A stretch of 64,000 bases of DNA from Geodermatophilus sp. DSM 44513 (GCF_032460525.1 NZ_CP135963.1:2790001-2854000); one strand, 5' to 3'; numbered from the stretch's first letter, positions 16,785-25,592 are shown. The notes: generated by a model from the sequence alone, not told the origin. Translations and numbers: made by a program.

Positions 16785-17855
16785 TCACCCGGCGGCCCAC
16801 AGCGCGTCGGGGTCGGCGGTCACCGTCGTGACGAGGGTGCGCAGCTCGCGCGGCGGCAGGCAGGCGGCCAGCCCCTCGGCGAGCAGCTGCGCCAGCCGGT
16901 AGGTGGGGCGGCTGTCCAGCGCCCGCTGCAGTGCGACACCGGCCATCGCGCCGTCCCCACGCAGCCACGCGCTCACCGCGAGCAGCGTGGCCGGGGCGGC
17001 GTCCAGCGGAGCGGGGGCGCGACGGGTGCACTCGGTCCACAGCAGCTCGGCGGCCGGCGCGTCCTCCCCCAGGGCCAGGCCGAGCGCCCGGTCACGCACC
17101 CGGACGTCGGCCAGCGCCCACAGCACCCCGGCGACCTGGCGGTCCGGGAGCCGGCTCCCGCCCGGCCCGCAGCGGCGCAGCGCCGCCAGCAGCGCGTCCC
17201 ACGAACGGCGGGCCTCGGCGTCCGGGTCCTCGCGGGCGGCGTGGGCGCGGCGGTCCACCAGCCGCCAGGTGACCGCCTCCATCGCGGCCCGCGCCGCGCC
17301 GTCGACCGGGGCGATCCGCCCCTCGAGCTCCCCGCGGTCGCGGGCGACCACCTGGCCGGCCGCCACCGAGGCGGCCGCGAGCGCGGGCACGCCGCCGGGC
17401 AGCGCCGTGCCGGCGCCGGGGACGCAGCACGGCTCCGGGCAGTCGTAGGACCACCAGCGGCCGCCGCGCAGGAGCAGGGCGTCCCGCACCGGGATGCCCT
17501 CGTCGGCCAGGGCGGCGACGACGTCGTGCACCACCCCGCGGTGCGGCAGCCCGGCGCGCGGGTCGCCGCCGGGCCGGCGGTCGTGCTCGTCCGGCGACGC
17601 GGTGACGACGGCGACCACGACGCCGGCCGGGTCCTCGGTGGCCACCCGGCGGGCCAGGTCGCGCGCGACCTCGGGTGAGGTCGCGCGGTCGGGCAGGTCG
17701 GCGCGGGCGGTGAGGCACACCCGGTTGCCGGTGTCCCCGCCGAGCGCGACCACGACCACGGACTCCTGCGGGTGGAAGCCGATCAGGTACGGCAGCGCGC
17801 TGAGGACGTCGGCGGGCTCGGAGAGGCGCACCAGAGGTGGCGTGGGGTCGTCCAT
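16785..17855 (-). CDS. DUF4192 domain protein
   Basis: Actinobacterial protein of 356 residues and unknown function. It begins with the characteristic VRLSEPADVLSALPYLIGFH, followed by PQESVVVVALGGD. The central region contains a Cys pair (PEPCCVPGAG) and the C-terminus is helical and Ala-rich. ATG 17855 is preceded 6 nt upstream by CAGGGT, and no ribosome-binding site is visible, so a leaderless transcript is plausible. It is convergent with the S9 peptidase. No enzymatic motif was recognised. Confidence 0.85.
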   Translation of the reverse strand: MDDPTPPLVRLSEPADVLSALPYLIGFHPQESVVVVALGGDTGNRVCLTARADLPDRATSPEVARDLARRVATEDPAGVVVAVVTASPDEHDRRPGGDPRAGLPHRGVVHDVVAALADEGIPVRDALLLRGGRWWSYDCPEPCCVPGAGTALPGGVPALAAASVAAGQVVARDRGELEGRIAPVDGAARAAMEAVTWRLVDRRAHAAREDPDAEARRSWDALLAALRRCGPGGSRLPDRQVAGVLWALADVRVRDRALGLALGEDAPAAELLWTECTRRAPAPLDAAPATLLAVSAWLRGDGAMAGVALQRALDSRPTYRLAQLLAEGLAACLPPRELRTLVTTVTADPDALWAAG

Positions 17856-17944
17856 GCCGCGACCCTGGCGCCCGCCGGGCCTCCGGCAGCCACCGTCACG
17901 GGATCTGTGGACCGGCCGGGCGGCTGTGGACGCCCACCCCGGCC

Positions 17945-17990
17945 GGCCTCCAGGGGCCCGTCCCCAGGAGGCGAGGCGTGGGGGGTCTCC
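17945..17990 (-). repeat. Degenerate copy (D) of the interspersed hairpin repeat
   Basis: Right after the lipoprotein stop the minus strand reads GGAGACCCCCCACGCCTCGCC, then GGGCCCCTGGAGGCC. The conserved loop words are present but the variable left arm is missing, so the outer stem cannot form. Interpreted as a decayed member of the family. Confidence 0.55.
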
Positions 17991-18757
17991 TACCGCGCCG
18001 CGGTGACGGCCTGCTCGAGCAGCGCGGTGAACGCCGCGCGGTCCGGCGGGGTCCCGGTGCGGTCGCCGGTGGCCAGCACGAGCACCCGGTCCCCGTCGCG
18101 CACCAGCCCGACCAGGCCGGCAGCGGTGACCGGCGCACCGTCCGGCCCGGTGGCGGTGACGCCGACCGCGACGCCCACCGCGTCCTCACCGAGGTCGGGG
18201 ACCTCGACGGTGGCCAGGTCGACCGTCGCGGTGCCGTGCCCGGGAGCGCTCACCTGCACCTGCGGGCACCGCCCGACCAGCGCGGGGACCTCGCCGACCA
18301 GCCCGGCGGCCGGGCCGGCGACGGCGAGCAGCTCGGCGGTGTACGTGCTGCCGGAGACGGCGACCTGCGCGGCGAGGTCGTCGGCGGCGGGGCCCTCCGC
18401 GGCAGGTGGCTGGACCATCGGCAGCACCCGCAGTGCGGCGGCGCAGGCCTCCGGGGTGACCTGCACGTCCGCCGGCAACCCGGCCGGGAGCAGCGCCCCC
18501 CGGGACAGCAGCTGCTCGCCGCTGACCGGGAGCACCCGGGCACCGGGCCCGAAGGCGTCCGCCGGCAGCAGGCCGGCGGCCAGGTCGGCGGCGGCGGGCG
18601 TCGCGGCCGACACCTCGACCGACGGCGACGGCGACGGCGAGCCGGTGGCCGCGGCCTCCCGGACGTCGGCGCCGGACGCGCAGCCGGTCAGCACCGCACC
18701 GGCGAGCAGTCCGGAGGCGACGAGCGTGGTCCGGCGGGCACGGTGGAGTCGCTGCAT
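17990..18757 (-). CDS. Putative lipoprotein, function unknown
   Basis: Predicted exported lipoprotein of 255 residues. A basic N-terminus (MQRLHRARR) and hydrophobic stretch lead to the lipobox VLTGC with Cys26 as the lipidation site. A Ser/Pro-rich linker (GSPSPSPS) and a soluble alpha/beta-looking domain with two further cysteines (residues near VTPEACAAAL and ALVGRCPQV) follow; a disulphide is possible. The layout resembles extracytoplasmic sensor-like lipoproteins of actinobacteria, but no family was recognised with confidence. ATG 18757 has TACCGT 7 nt upstream, so a leaderless start is likely. Degenerate repeat D begins at the stop codon. Confidence 0.78.
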   Translation of the reverse strand: MQRLHRARRTTLVASGLLAGAVLTGCASGADVREAAATGSPSPSPSVEVSAATPAAADLAAGLLPADAFGPGARVLPVSGEQLLSRGALLPAGLPADVQVTPEACAAALRVLPMVQPPAAEGPAADDLAAQVAVSGSTYTAELLAVAGPAAGLVGEVPALVGRCPQVQVSAPGHGTATVDLATVEVPDLGEDAVGVAVGVTATGPDGAPVTAAGLVGLVRDGDRVLVLATGDRTGTPPDRAAFTALLEQAVTAAR

Positions 18758-18824
18758 GCCACCGACGGTAACCCCGCCGTCGCGCTCGGGCCCGCAGCCG
18801 GACGGGCGGCAGGCCCGCCCCCTG

Positions 18825-19118
18825 CTAGACCTCGTACTGGACGGCGGTGCGCGCGGCGAGGACCGGGGTGACGTGGTCGGCGATCACCTGCAGGTGCACC
18901 GGGTCCTCCGCGTAGCGCCGCCAGGCCTCGACGTCCGGGAAGTCGGCGACCAGCGCGGTGTGCGCGTTGCCCGGGCGCAGCCCGGCGTCCGGGCCGACGG
19001 CGAAGGCGGTCATCCCACCGACCTCCTCGGGCAGCCGGCGCAGGGCGGCCAGGGTCTGCTCCCGGCGCTCCTCGTCGGCGTCGTCGGACCAGGTGAACAG
19101 GACGACGTGGCGCAGCAC
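18825..19118 (-). CDS. Dabb-family stress-responsive A/B barrel protein
   Basis: Small dimeric alpha/beta-barrel protein of 97 residues (Dabb domain). It has the family start LRHVVLFTWSDDADEERRE, the centre FAVGPDAGLRPGNAHTALVA, and WRRYAEDPVHLQVIADHVTP at the end. Members range from plant stress proteins to polyketide cyclase-like enzymes; no substrate can be named here. The start is GTG 19118 with CAGGAT 7 nt upstream, consistent with a leaderless transcript. It is divergent from the glycosyltransferase operon. Confidence 0.87.
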   Translation of the reverse strand: MLRHVVLFTWSDDADEERREQTLAALRRLPEEVGGMTAFAVGPDAGLRPGNAHTALVADFPDVEAWRRYAEDPVHLQVIADHVTPVLAARTAVQYEV

Positions 19119-19205
19119 GGCCGCGATCCTGTCAGGCGCCCCGGCCCAGCGCAGCCCAGGGCTCTCGCACGGCGCGGTGCCGGCTCCTGGCTAGAGTCGC
19201 CGGCC

Positions 19206-20459
19206 ATGGGACGGCCGCTGCGCATCGCACTGCTGTCCTACCGGAGCAAGCCGCACAGCGGCGGGCAGGGCGTCTACGTGCGGGCCCTGTCCCGCGAGCT
19301 CACCGCGCTGGGCCACGCGGTCACCGTGGTCAGCGGGCAGCCCTACCCCGAGCTGGACGACGGCGTGCCGCTGACCCGGCTGCCCAGCCTGGACCTCTAC
19401 CGGGAGCCCGACCCGTTCCGCACCCCGCGGCCGTCGGAGTTCCGCGACCGCACCGACCTGCTCGAGTGGGCGACGATGTGCACCGCGGGCTTCCCGGAGC
19501 CGCGGACGTTCAGCCTGCGCGCGGCCCGGCTGCTGCTCCCCCGCGCCGCCGAGGTCGACGTGGTGCACGACAACCAGAGCCTGGGGTCGGGCCTGCTGCG
19601 GCTGGTGCGCGCAGGGATCCCGACCGTGGCCACCGTGCACCACCCGGTCGCCGTCGACCGGGACCTGGAGCTGGCCGCCGCCCCGTCGGCGCGCCGGCGG
19701 CTGACGCTGCGCCGCTGGTACGGCTTCACCCGCATGCAGGCCCGCGTGGCCCCGCAGCTGCACGGCATCACCACGGTGTCGGAGAGCTCCCGACGCGACA
19801 TCGAGACCCGCCTCGGCGTCCCGGCCGGGCGCGTCCGCGTCGTCCCGGTGGGCATCGACCCCGCCGTCTTCAGCCCCCCGCCGCCCGGCCGGCCCCGCGA
19901 CCCGGACTCGGTCGTGGTCACCACCAGCGCCGACGTGCCGCTCAAGGGGCTGGTCCACCTGCTGGAGGCGGTGGCCAAGCTGCGCACCGAGCGGCCGGTG
20001 CGGCTCACCGTCGTCGGCACCGCGCGGCCCGGCGGGCCGGCCGAGGCGGCGCTGGACCGGCTGGCCCTGCGCGGCGCCGTCCGGTTCACCGGCGCGCTGC
20101 CGGAGGCCGACCTGGTCCGGCTGCTGCAGTCGGCCGCCGCCGTGGCCGTCCCGTCCCTGTACGAGGGGTTCTCGCTGCCCGCGGTGGAGGCCATGGCCTG
20201 CGGCACCGCCCTGGTCACCACCGACGCCGGCGCGCTGCCGGAGGTGGTGGGCACCCAGGCGGGGCTGCGCACCCGCGCGGGGGACGTCGACGAGCTCACC
20301 GCGGCGCTGCGGCTGGTGCTGGAGAACCCCGCGCTGGCCGAGCAGCTGGGCCGGGCCGGGCGGCGCCGGGCGCTGGCCTCCTACACCTGGCGCTCGACCG
20401 CGGAGCGGACGGCGGAGTGGTACCGCGAGGTGCTGGGACGGACGCGCGGCCGGTGCTGA
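19206..20459 (+). CDS. Glycosyltransferase family 4 (GT-B fold)
   Basis: Retaining glycosyltransferase of 417 residues. The N-terminal Rossmann half starts LRIALLSYRSKPHSGGQGVY with the acceptor-side glycine loop and includes TVHHPVAVDRDLELAAAPS. The C-terminal nucleotide-sugar domain contains the ExxxxxxxE motif in SLYEGFSLPAVEAMACGTAL. The ATG at 19206 has TAGAGT 8 nt upstream and no ribosome-binding site, so the operon mRNA is probably leaderless. The stop overlaps the methyltransferase start, making this the first of five tightly coupled genes. Donor and acceptor sugars are unknown. Confidence 0.9.
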   Translation: MGRPLRIALLSYRSKPHSGGQGVYVRALSRELTALGHAVTVVSGQPYPELDDGVPLTRLPSLDLYREPDPFRTPRPSEFRDRTDLLEWATMCTAGFPEPRTFSLRAARLLLPRAAEVDVVHDNQSLGSGLLRLVRAGIPTVATVHHPVAVDRDLELAAAPSARRRLTLRRWYGFTRMQARVAPQLHGITTVSESSRRDIETRLGVPAGRVRVVPVGIDPAVFSPPPPGRPRDPDSVVVTTSADVPLKGLVHLLEAVAKLRTERPVRLTVVGTARPGGPAEAALDRLALRGAVRFTGALPEADLVRLLQSAAAVAVPSLYEGFSLPAVEAMACGTALVTTDAGALPEVVGTQAGLRTRAGDVDELTAALRLVLENPALAEQLGRAGRRRALASYTWRSTAERTAEWYREVLGRTRGRC

Positions 20460-21205
20460 CGGTGGACTACGACCGGCTCGACGTGCGGCCGGGCACGACC
20501 GTCCTGGACCTCGGCTGCGGCGAGGGCCGGCACGCTTTCGAGGCCCTCCGGCGCGGCGCCCGGGTGCTCGCCCTCGACCGGGGCGCGGAGGAGGTGGCGA
20601 CGACGAAGCGCTGGCTGGGCGCGATCGCGGCGGCCGGGGAGGCCCGGGCGGGCGCGCGCTCCGCGGTGGTGCGCGGCGACCTGCTGGCGCTGCCCCTCCC
20701 CGACGCCAGCGTCGACCGGGTGATCGCCGCGGAGGTGCTCGAGCACGTCCCGGACGACGCGACCGCGATCGCCGAGATCGCCCGCGTGCTGCGGCCCGGC
20801 GGCACCGTGGCGGTCACCGTGCCGCGGTACGGGCCCGAGCGGGTGTGCTGGGCGCTGTCGGACGCCTACCACGCCAACGAGGGCGGGCACGTGCGCATCT
20901 ACCGGGGCCACGCGCTGCGGGCGCGGCTGTCCGACGCCGGGCTGGTGCCGGGCGCCCAGCACCACGCGCACGCGCTGCACGCGCCGTACTGGTGGCTGAG
21001 GTGCGCCGTCGGCGTGGACCGCGAGCCGGCCGCCGTGCGCGCCTACCACCGGCTGCTGGTCTGGGACCTGACCCGCCGCCCGTGGCCGACCCGGGTCGCG
21101 GAGCGGCTGCTGGACCCGGTGCTCGGCAAGAGCCTGGTGGTCTACGCCGACAAGCCCGCCGTCCCGGTCCCCGTCGCGGCCGAACCGGAGCGGACCGCTG
21201 TCTGA
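20453..21205 (+). CDS. Class I SAM-dependent methyltransferase
   Basis: Methyltransferase of 250 residues with a Rossmann SAM-binding fold. Motif I is TVLDLGCGEGRHAFEALRRG, the acidic loop ends VLALDRG, and motif IV-like EVLEHVPDD and the post-motif ARVLRPGGTVAVTVPRYGPE match the Methyltransf_11 family. The C-terminal half (about 150-235) is helical and Trp/Tyr-rich and may bind a lipid or glycan acceptor. GTG 20453 overlaps the stop of the upstream GT4 by 7 nt. The next gene starts 19 nt beyond the stop. The substrate is unknown; context suggests modification of the same glycan or lipid-linked intermediate. Confidence 0.88.
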   Translation: MLTVDYDRLDVRPGTTVLDLGCGEGRHAFEALRRGARVLALDRGAEEVATTKRWLGAIAAAGEARAGARSAVVRGDLLALPLPDASVDRVIAAEVLEHVPDDATAIAEIARVLRPGGTVAVTVPRYGPERVCWALSDAYHANEGGHVRIYRGHALRARLSDAGLVPGAQHHAHALHAPYWWLRCAVGVDREPAAVRAYHRLLVWDLTRRPWPTRVAERLLDPVLGKSLVVYADKPAVPVPVAAEPERTAV

Positions 21206-21224
21206 GCTGCCCGAGCTGCCCGGC

Positions 21225-22286
21225 GTGCTCAGCGCCGGCCAGGTGCGCGCGACGGTGGCCGCGATCGCCGCCGAGCAGTCCGCCGACGGCGCGCTGCCCT
21301 GGTTCCGCGGCGGGCAGCTGGACCCGTGGGACATGGTGGAGGCCGCCATGGCCCTCGACGTGGGCGGCGAGCACGCCCGGGCCCGCGCGGCCTACCGCTG
21401 GCTGGCCCGCCGGCAGCGGCCGGACGGGTCGTGGGCGGCGGAGTACCGGGACGGCGCCGAGGTGTCCCCGGGCGCGGCGGAGAGCAACCACGCCGGCTAC
21501 CTCGCCGTCGGCGTCTGGCACGGCTGGCTGTGCACCGGCGACGCGGAGCTCGTCACCGGGCTCTGGCCGGCCGTGCGGCGCGGCCTGGACCTGGTCACCC
21601 GCATGCAGCTGCCCGGCGGCGCGGTCGGCTGGGCGCTGCGCCCGGACGGCACCGCGGACGACACCGCGCTGCTCACCGGCAACGCCAGCCTGTTCCAGGC
21701 GCTGCGCTGCGGCGTGGCCCTGGCCGGCCTGACCGGGGAGCCGCAGCCGGACTGGGAGCTGGCCCTCACCGGGCTGGGCACCGCGCTGCGCACCCGGCCG
21801 GAGGCGTTCGCCGACCGGTCGCGGTACGCCATGGACTGGTACTACCCGGTGCTCGGCGGGGCGGTCACGGGTGCGGCGGCCGACGCCCGGCTGGCCGCGG
21901 ACCGGGACCGGTTCGTCGTCCCCGGGCTGGGCGTCCGCTGCGTCGCCGACCGGCCGTGGGTGACCGGCGCGGAGACCTGCGAGCTGGCGCTGGCGCTGGC
22001 CGCCGCAGGCCGGCCGGACGCCGCCCTGGAGCAGGTCGCGGCGGTGCAGCACCTGCGGGCGGACGACGGCTCGTACTGGACCGGCTACGTCTGGCCCGAC
22101 GACGCCCGCTGGCCGGTGGAGCGCACGACGTGGACCGCGGCCGCCGTCGTCCTCGCCGCCGACGCGCTCTCCGGTGCCACCGGCGCGTCGGGCCTGTTCA
22201 CCGACCCGGGGGCGCTGCCGGGCACGCAGAGTTCACCGGAGACGGCGGGTTGGCTGCCCGGCGGCGCGGGCACCGGGGTGCCGTGA
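21225..22286 (+). CDS. Alpha/alpha-toroid (prenyltransferase/squalene-oxidase-like) protein
   Basis: Protein of 353 residues. Repeated helical pairs suggest an alpha/alpha-barrel like those of terpene cyclases, protein prenyltransferases and some glycoside hydrolases; examples are DMVEAAMALDVGGEHARA, WLARRQRPDGSWAAEY, AVQHLRADDGSYWTGYVW and ERTTWTAAAVVLAADAL. The QRPDGSW and DDGSYW repeats are the typical QW-like turns. No squalene-cyclase DXDD motif was seen, so catalysis on isoprenoids is not supported. GTG 21225 was used as start; upstream alternatives cannot be excluded. The stop overlaps the next gene as GTGA. It lies in a glycosyltransferase/methyltransferase operon. Confidence 0.75.
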   Translation: MLSAGQVRATVAAIAAEQSADGALPWFRGGQLDPWDMVEAAMALDVGGEHARARAAYRWLARRQRPDGSWAAEYRDGAEVSPGAAESNHAGYLAVGVWHGWLCTGDAELVTGLWPAVRRGLDLVTRMQLPGGAVGWALRPDGTADDTALLTGNASLFQALRCGVALAGLTGEPQPDWELALTGLGTALRTRPEAFADRSRYAMDWYYPVLGGAVTGAAADARLAADRDRFVVPGLGVRCVADRPWVTGAETCELALALAAAGRPDAALEQVAAVQHLRADDGSYWTGYVWPDDARWPVERTTWTAAAVVLAADALSGATGASGLFTDPGALPGTQSSPETAGWLPGGAGTGVP

Positions 22287-23122
22287 GCGCCCCCGACCTC
22301 GCCGTCGTCGTCATGAGCCGGAACCGCCGCGAGGACCTGCTGGCCACCCTCCCCCGCCACGAGGCGCCGGTGGTGCTGGTCGACAACGCCTCGACCGACG
22401 GCACCGTGGCGGCGGTGCGCGCGGCCCTGCCGGAGGTCACCGTGCTCCCGTTGGAGCGCAACGTCGGCTCGCACGCCCGCACGCTCGGCGTCGAGCGCGC
22501 CGGCACCGAGTTCGTCGCCTTCGCCGACGACGACTCCTGGTGGGCACCGGGCGACCTGGCCCGCGCGGTGCAGGTCATGCGCGCCCACCCGCGGCTGGCG
22601 GTGCTGAACGCGCGCATCCTGGTCGGCCCCGAGGAGCGGCTGGACTCCTTCTGCGCGGAGCTGGCCCGCAGCCCGCTGGGCACCCCGGAGGACCTGCCCG
22701 GGCCGGCGCTGATGGGCTTCATCGCCTGCGGGGCGATGGTGCGCACCGCGGCCTTCCTCGCCGTCGGCGGCTTCGACCCCGTCGTCCGCTTCCCCGGCGA
22801 GGAGGAGCGGCTGTCGCTGGACCTGGCCGCCGCCGGCTGGGGCATCGCCTACGTCGACTCCGTCACCGTGCACCACCACCCCTCGACGAAGCGGTCCGCC
22901 CCGGAGGTGCGGCGGACGGCGATCTGGCGCAGCCGGCTGCTGACCGCCGTCATGCGGCGGCCCTGGCCGGAGGTCGGACGGCTGGCGCTGACCGCGCTGC
23001 GCACCGGTCCGGAGCGGCGGGGCCTGCTGCGCGCGCTGCCCGAGGTGCCGTCCGCGCTGCGCCGCCGCCGGGTCGTGCCGGAGCGGGTGCGCGCGGACCT
23101 GCGCGTGCTGGCGTCGTCGTGA
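22283..23122 (+). CDS. Glycosyltransferase family 2 (first of tandem pair)
   Basis: Inverting GT-A glycosyltransferase of 279 residues. It begins APDLAVVVMSRNRREDLLAT, then VVLVDNASTDGT, and the metal/nucleotide-binding DxD-type motif is VAFADDDSWW. The acceptor-side region carries LPGPALMGFIACGAMVR, followed by VGGFDPVVRFPGEEERLSLD with the likely catalytic acidic residues. The start GTG 22283 overlaps the preceding stop by 4 nt, and its own stop overlaps the next GTG. It is clearly paralogous to the following gene (shared VDN-STDGT, DDD-WW and LPGPAL blocks), which suggests tandem duplication. The acceptor is unknown. Confidence 0.88.
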   Translation: MSAPDLAVVVMSRNRREDLLATLPRHEAPVVLVDNASTDGTVAAVRAALPEVTVLPLERNVGSHARTLGVERAGTEFVAFADDDSWWAPGDLARAVQVMRAHPRLAVLNARILVGPEERLDSFCAELARSPLGTPEDLPGPALMGFIACGAMVRTAAFLAVGGFDPVVRFPGEEERLSLDLAAAGWGIAYVDSVTVHHHPSTKRSAPEVRRTAIWRSRLLTAVMRRPWPEVGRLALTALRTGPERRGLLRALPEVPSALRRRRVVPERVRADLRVLASS

Positions 23123-24054
23123 CGGCGACCCAGCCCCGCCGGCAGGAGACGGGCACCGGCCGCGACCCGCGGGTGTCGGTCGTGGTCATCACCCACCAGC
23201 GGCGCGAGGAGGTGCTCGGCGCGCTGTCCCGGCTGGTGACGCTGCCCGAGCAGCCGCACGTCGTCGTCGTGGACAACGGCTCCACGGACGGGACGGCGGC
23301 CGCGATCGCCGAGCGCTTCCCGCAGGTGGAGCTGGTCGCCAGCCCGGACAACCTCGGGGCGGTCGGCCGCAACGTGGGCGTGGCCCGGGTGGACACCCCC
23401 TACGTGGCCTTCTGCGACGACGACACCTGGTGGGACCCGGGCTCGCTGCGCACCGCCGCGGACGTGCTGGACGCCCACCCGCGGCTCGCGGTGGTGACCG
23501 CCCGGATCCTCGTCGAGCCCGGCGGCCGCGAGGACCCGATCGTGCCCGAGCTGCGGGACTCCCCCGTGCGCGGCGCGGACTGGCTGCCCGGCCCGGCGCT
23601 GGGCTCCTTCCTCGCCGGGGCCTCGGTGCTGCGGCGGGCCGCGTTCACCGAGGTCGGTGGCTTCTGCGCGCGGCTGTGGCTGGGCGGCGAGGAGGAGCTG
23701 ATGGCCGGCGACCTGGCCGCCGCCGGGTGGGAGCTGTGCTACCTGCCGGCACTCACCGTGCACCACCGGGCGTCGAGGGTCCGCGACTCCCACCGGCGGC
23801 GCCGCGACGGCATCCGCAACACCCTGTGGACGACGTGGCTGCGCCGCCCGGTCCGACCCGCGCTGCGCCGCACCGGGCACCTGCTGGCCACCCTGCCCCG
23901 CGACCGGGTGACCGCGCAGGGGCTGCTGGCCGCCGTCCGCGGGGTCCCCTGGGTGCTGCGCGAGCGGCGGGTGCTGCCCGCCCACGCCGAGGCCCGCTTC
24001 GCCGCGCTGGAGCACGCCCAGCGCACCTCGACCGCACGCCGCTACGTCAGCTGA
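23119..24054 (+). CDS. Glycosyltransferase family 2 (second of tandem pair)
   Basis: GT-A glycosyltransferase of 311 residues, paralogous to the upstream gene. Blocks in order are VSVVVITHQRREEVLGALSR, VVVVDNGSTDGTAAAI, the DxD-type VAFCDDDTWWDPGS, LPGPALGSFLAGASVLRR and GGEEELMAGDLAAAGW with LTVHHRAS. The C-terminal extension is longer and more basic than in its neighbour (RDSHRRRRDGIRNTLW). GTG 23119 overlaps the preceding stop. It ends the five-gene operon; repeat copy E starts 4 nt after the stop and probably terminates transcription. Confidence 0.88.
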   Translation: MTATQPRRQETGTGRDPRVSVVVITHQRREEVLGALSRLVTLPEQPHVVVVDNGSTDGTAAAIAERFPQVELVASPDNLGAVGRNVGVARVDTPYVAFCDDDTWWDPGSLRTAADVLDAHPRLAVVTARILVEPGGREDPIVPELRDSPVRGADWLPGPALGSFLAGASVLRRAAFTEVGGFCARLWLGGEEELMAGDLAAAGWELCYLPALTVHHRASRVRDSHRRRRDGIRNTLWTTWLRRPVRPALRRTGHLLATLPRDRVTAQGLLAAVRGVPWVLRERRVLPAHAEARFAALEHAQRTSTARRYVS

Positions 24055-24058
24055 GAGA

Positions 24059-24114
24059 GGACCCCCTCGCCCCCCACCGCTCGCGAGCTCGCAGCGGGCC
24101 CCTGCGAGGGAGCC
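24059..24114 (+). repeat. Interspersed hairpin repeat, copy E
   Basis: 56-nt hairpin between two convergent stop codons (24052-24054 on plus, 24116-24118 on minus). The left arm GGACCCCCTCGC pairs with GCGAGGGAGCC at the other end with one mismatch plus the usual extra A. The loop words CCCCCCAC, CTCGC, GCTCGC, GCGGG and CCCTG are conserved. The GTTCCAGC tail of copies A-C is absent. It may terminate both neighbours. Confidence 0.82.
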
Positions 24115-24115
24115 G

Positions 24116-24448
24116 TCAGCGGGCGCAGGTGATGCAGGTGCGCGCCGCGGGGCGGGCGGCCAGCCGCTCCGGCGCGATCGGCCGGCCGCAGGTCTCGCAC
24201 ACGCCGTAGCCGCCGGCCGCGCGCCGCTCCAGCGCCGCCTCGACGTCGGCCAGCCGCCGGCGCGCCGCCGCCAGCAGCGCGACGACCTGCTGGCGCTCGA
24301 AGGCGATGGTGGCGCCCTCCGGGTCGTGCTCGTCGTCGGCGTTGGACGCCCGCGAGGCGTCGACCACGGCGTCGAACTCGCCGGTCAGCGCGGCGATCTG
24401 GGCCAGCGTCTCCGCACGGGCGCGGGCGAGCGGGTCGTCCTCGGTCAC
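24116..24448 (-). CDS. TraR/DksA-type zinc-finger protein
   Basis: Small protein of 110 residues. A helical, coiled-coil-prone N-terminal two thirds (EDDPLARARAETLAQIAALT to DVEAALERR) is followed by a C-terminal C4 zinc finger, CETCGRPIAPERLAARPA then RTCITCAR (Cx2C...Cx2C). DksA/TraR relatives insert the coiled coil into the RNA polymerase secondary channel; whether this short actinobacterial version does so is unknown. GTG 24448 (VTEDDPLARAR) is the likely start; the frame extends to 24526 but the IS30 end lies at 24510. The IS sits about 60 nt upstream, so the insertion may have altered its promoter. Confidence 0.85.
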   Translation of the reverse strand: MTEDDPLARARAETLAQIAALTGEFDAVVDASRASNADDEHDPEGATIAFERQQVVALLAAARRRLADVEAALERRAAGGYGVCETCGRPIAPERLAARPAARTCITCAR

Positions 24449-24509
24449 CCGGCCATCGTCCGCCCGCCCCGTGACCATCGGCGGGTGGCTGCCCGACACG
24501 CGGGCGCCT

Positions 24510-25592
24510 TCAAGCGGCTGTTGCAACGAGGAGCTCGTTGAGCTTCTCGGCGGGAGTGTGCCAGCCGAGGGTTTCGCGGGGGCGGCCGTTGAGTTCGGCG
24601 GCGACGTCGTCGAGGGCCTCTTGGGTCCAGGTGCGCAAGTCGGTGGTCGAGCGGGGGAAGTACTGGCGGAGCAAGCCGTTGGTGTTCTCGTTGCTGCCGC
24701 GCTGCCAGGGTGAGTGCGGGTCGCAGAAGAACACCGGGCAGCCGGTGGCCACAGTGAAGCCGGCGTGGCCGGCCAGCTCCGGGCCCAGGTCCCAGGCCAG
24801 CGAGCGCAGCAGGTGTTGCGGGAGGCGCTGGGCGAGGGTGGACAGGACGTCGATGACGGCCTCGGAGGCGCGGCCGCCGGGGAGCGCGCCGAGCATCACG
24901 TAGCGGGTGGAGCGCTCCACGAGGGTGACGATCGCCGAAGCGCCGCGCGCGCCGATGACCAGGTCACCTTCCCAGTGGCCGGGCACGGCCCGGTCGGCGG
25001 CCTCGGCGGGGCGGGCGGAGAGGTGGAACTACGGGGTGGCCCAGGCCCGCGCCGAGCGCACCGCCCCACCGGGTATCCGGCGCGCGCGGCGATGGGCGCG
25101 TCCGGAGCGCAGCGCCACCTGGTCGGCCAGCTCGGCGCGCAGGCTGCCCCGGCCTTGGACGTAGATGGCCTGGTAGATCGTCTCGTGCGACACGGCCCAG
25201 CCTGCCGCGCCCGGATGCTCCCGGGGCAGGCCGTGGGCGATCTGGCGCGGTGAGTGCCGTTGCCGCAGCCGCTGGAGCACCTCCGCCCGCAGGGCCGTGC
25301 CCGGTCCCAGCTTGGCCGGCTTGGGCCGCCGCGCCCGGGCGGCTGCCCGTTCCTGAGCGCGGCCGGCCAGATAGCCCCACCGGTACAGCCCGCCCCGCCC
25401 GGCCGGGCGGGCCGTGCTGCGTCCGGCCGGGTTCTTGTGACCATGCCGATAGGAGTGGTTGCGCTGCAGCTCCCGCCACACCGTCGACCGATGCCGGCCG
25501 GTCAACACTGCGATCTGCGGGATCTCCTGGCCCGCTCGCCACAGCGCCTCGATCTGCAGGCGCTCACCTACGTCCAACCGACGTCCCGGCAT
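24510..25592 (-). pseudogene. IS30 transposase with premature amber codon
   Basis: Transposase frame starting at ATG 25592 (MPGRRLDVGERLQIEALW). It has the IS30 N-terminal helix-turn-helix (IPQIAVLTGRHRSTVWREL) and the region RQIAHGLPREHPG with SHETIYQAIY. At 25029-25031 a TAG interrupts the frame after ARAWATP. Reading resumes in the same frame as [20 protein letters not shown] and continues through the DDE catalytic residues ([32 protein letters not shown]) to the stop at 24510. No base is inserted or deleted; CAG to TAG is the simplest explanation. The N-terminal half alone could still bind DNA but lacks the catalytic triad. Confidence 0.85.

Noticed and set aside
24896..25444. Programmed frameshift in the IS30 transposase
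   Set aside because: Both halves (24510-24986 and 25029-25664) are in the same frame; only a TAG separates them. A nonsense change is simpler than frameshifting, and the overlapping alternative frames are shadows.
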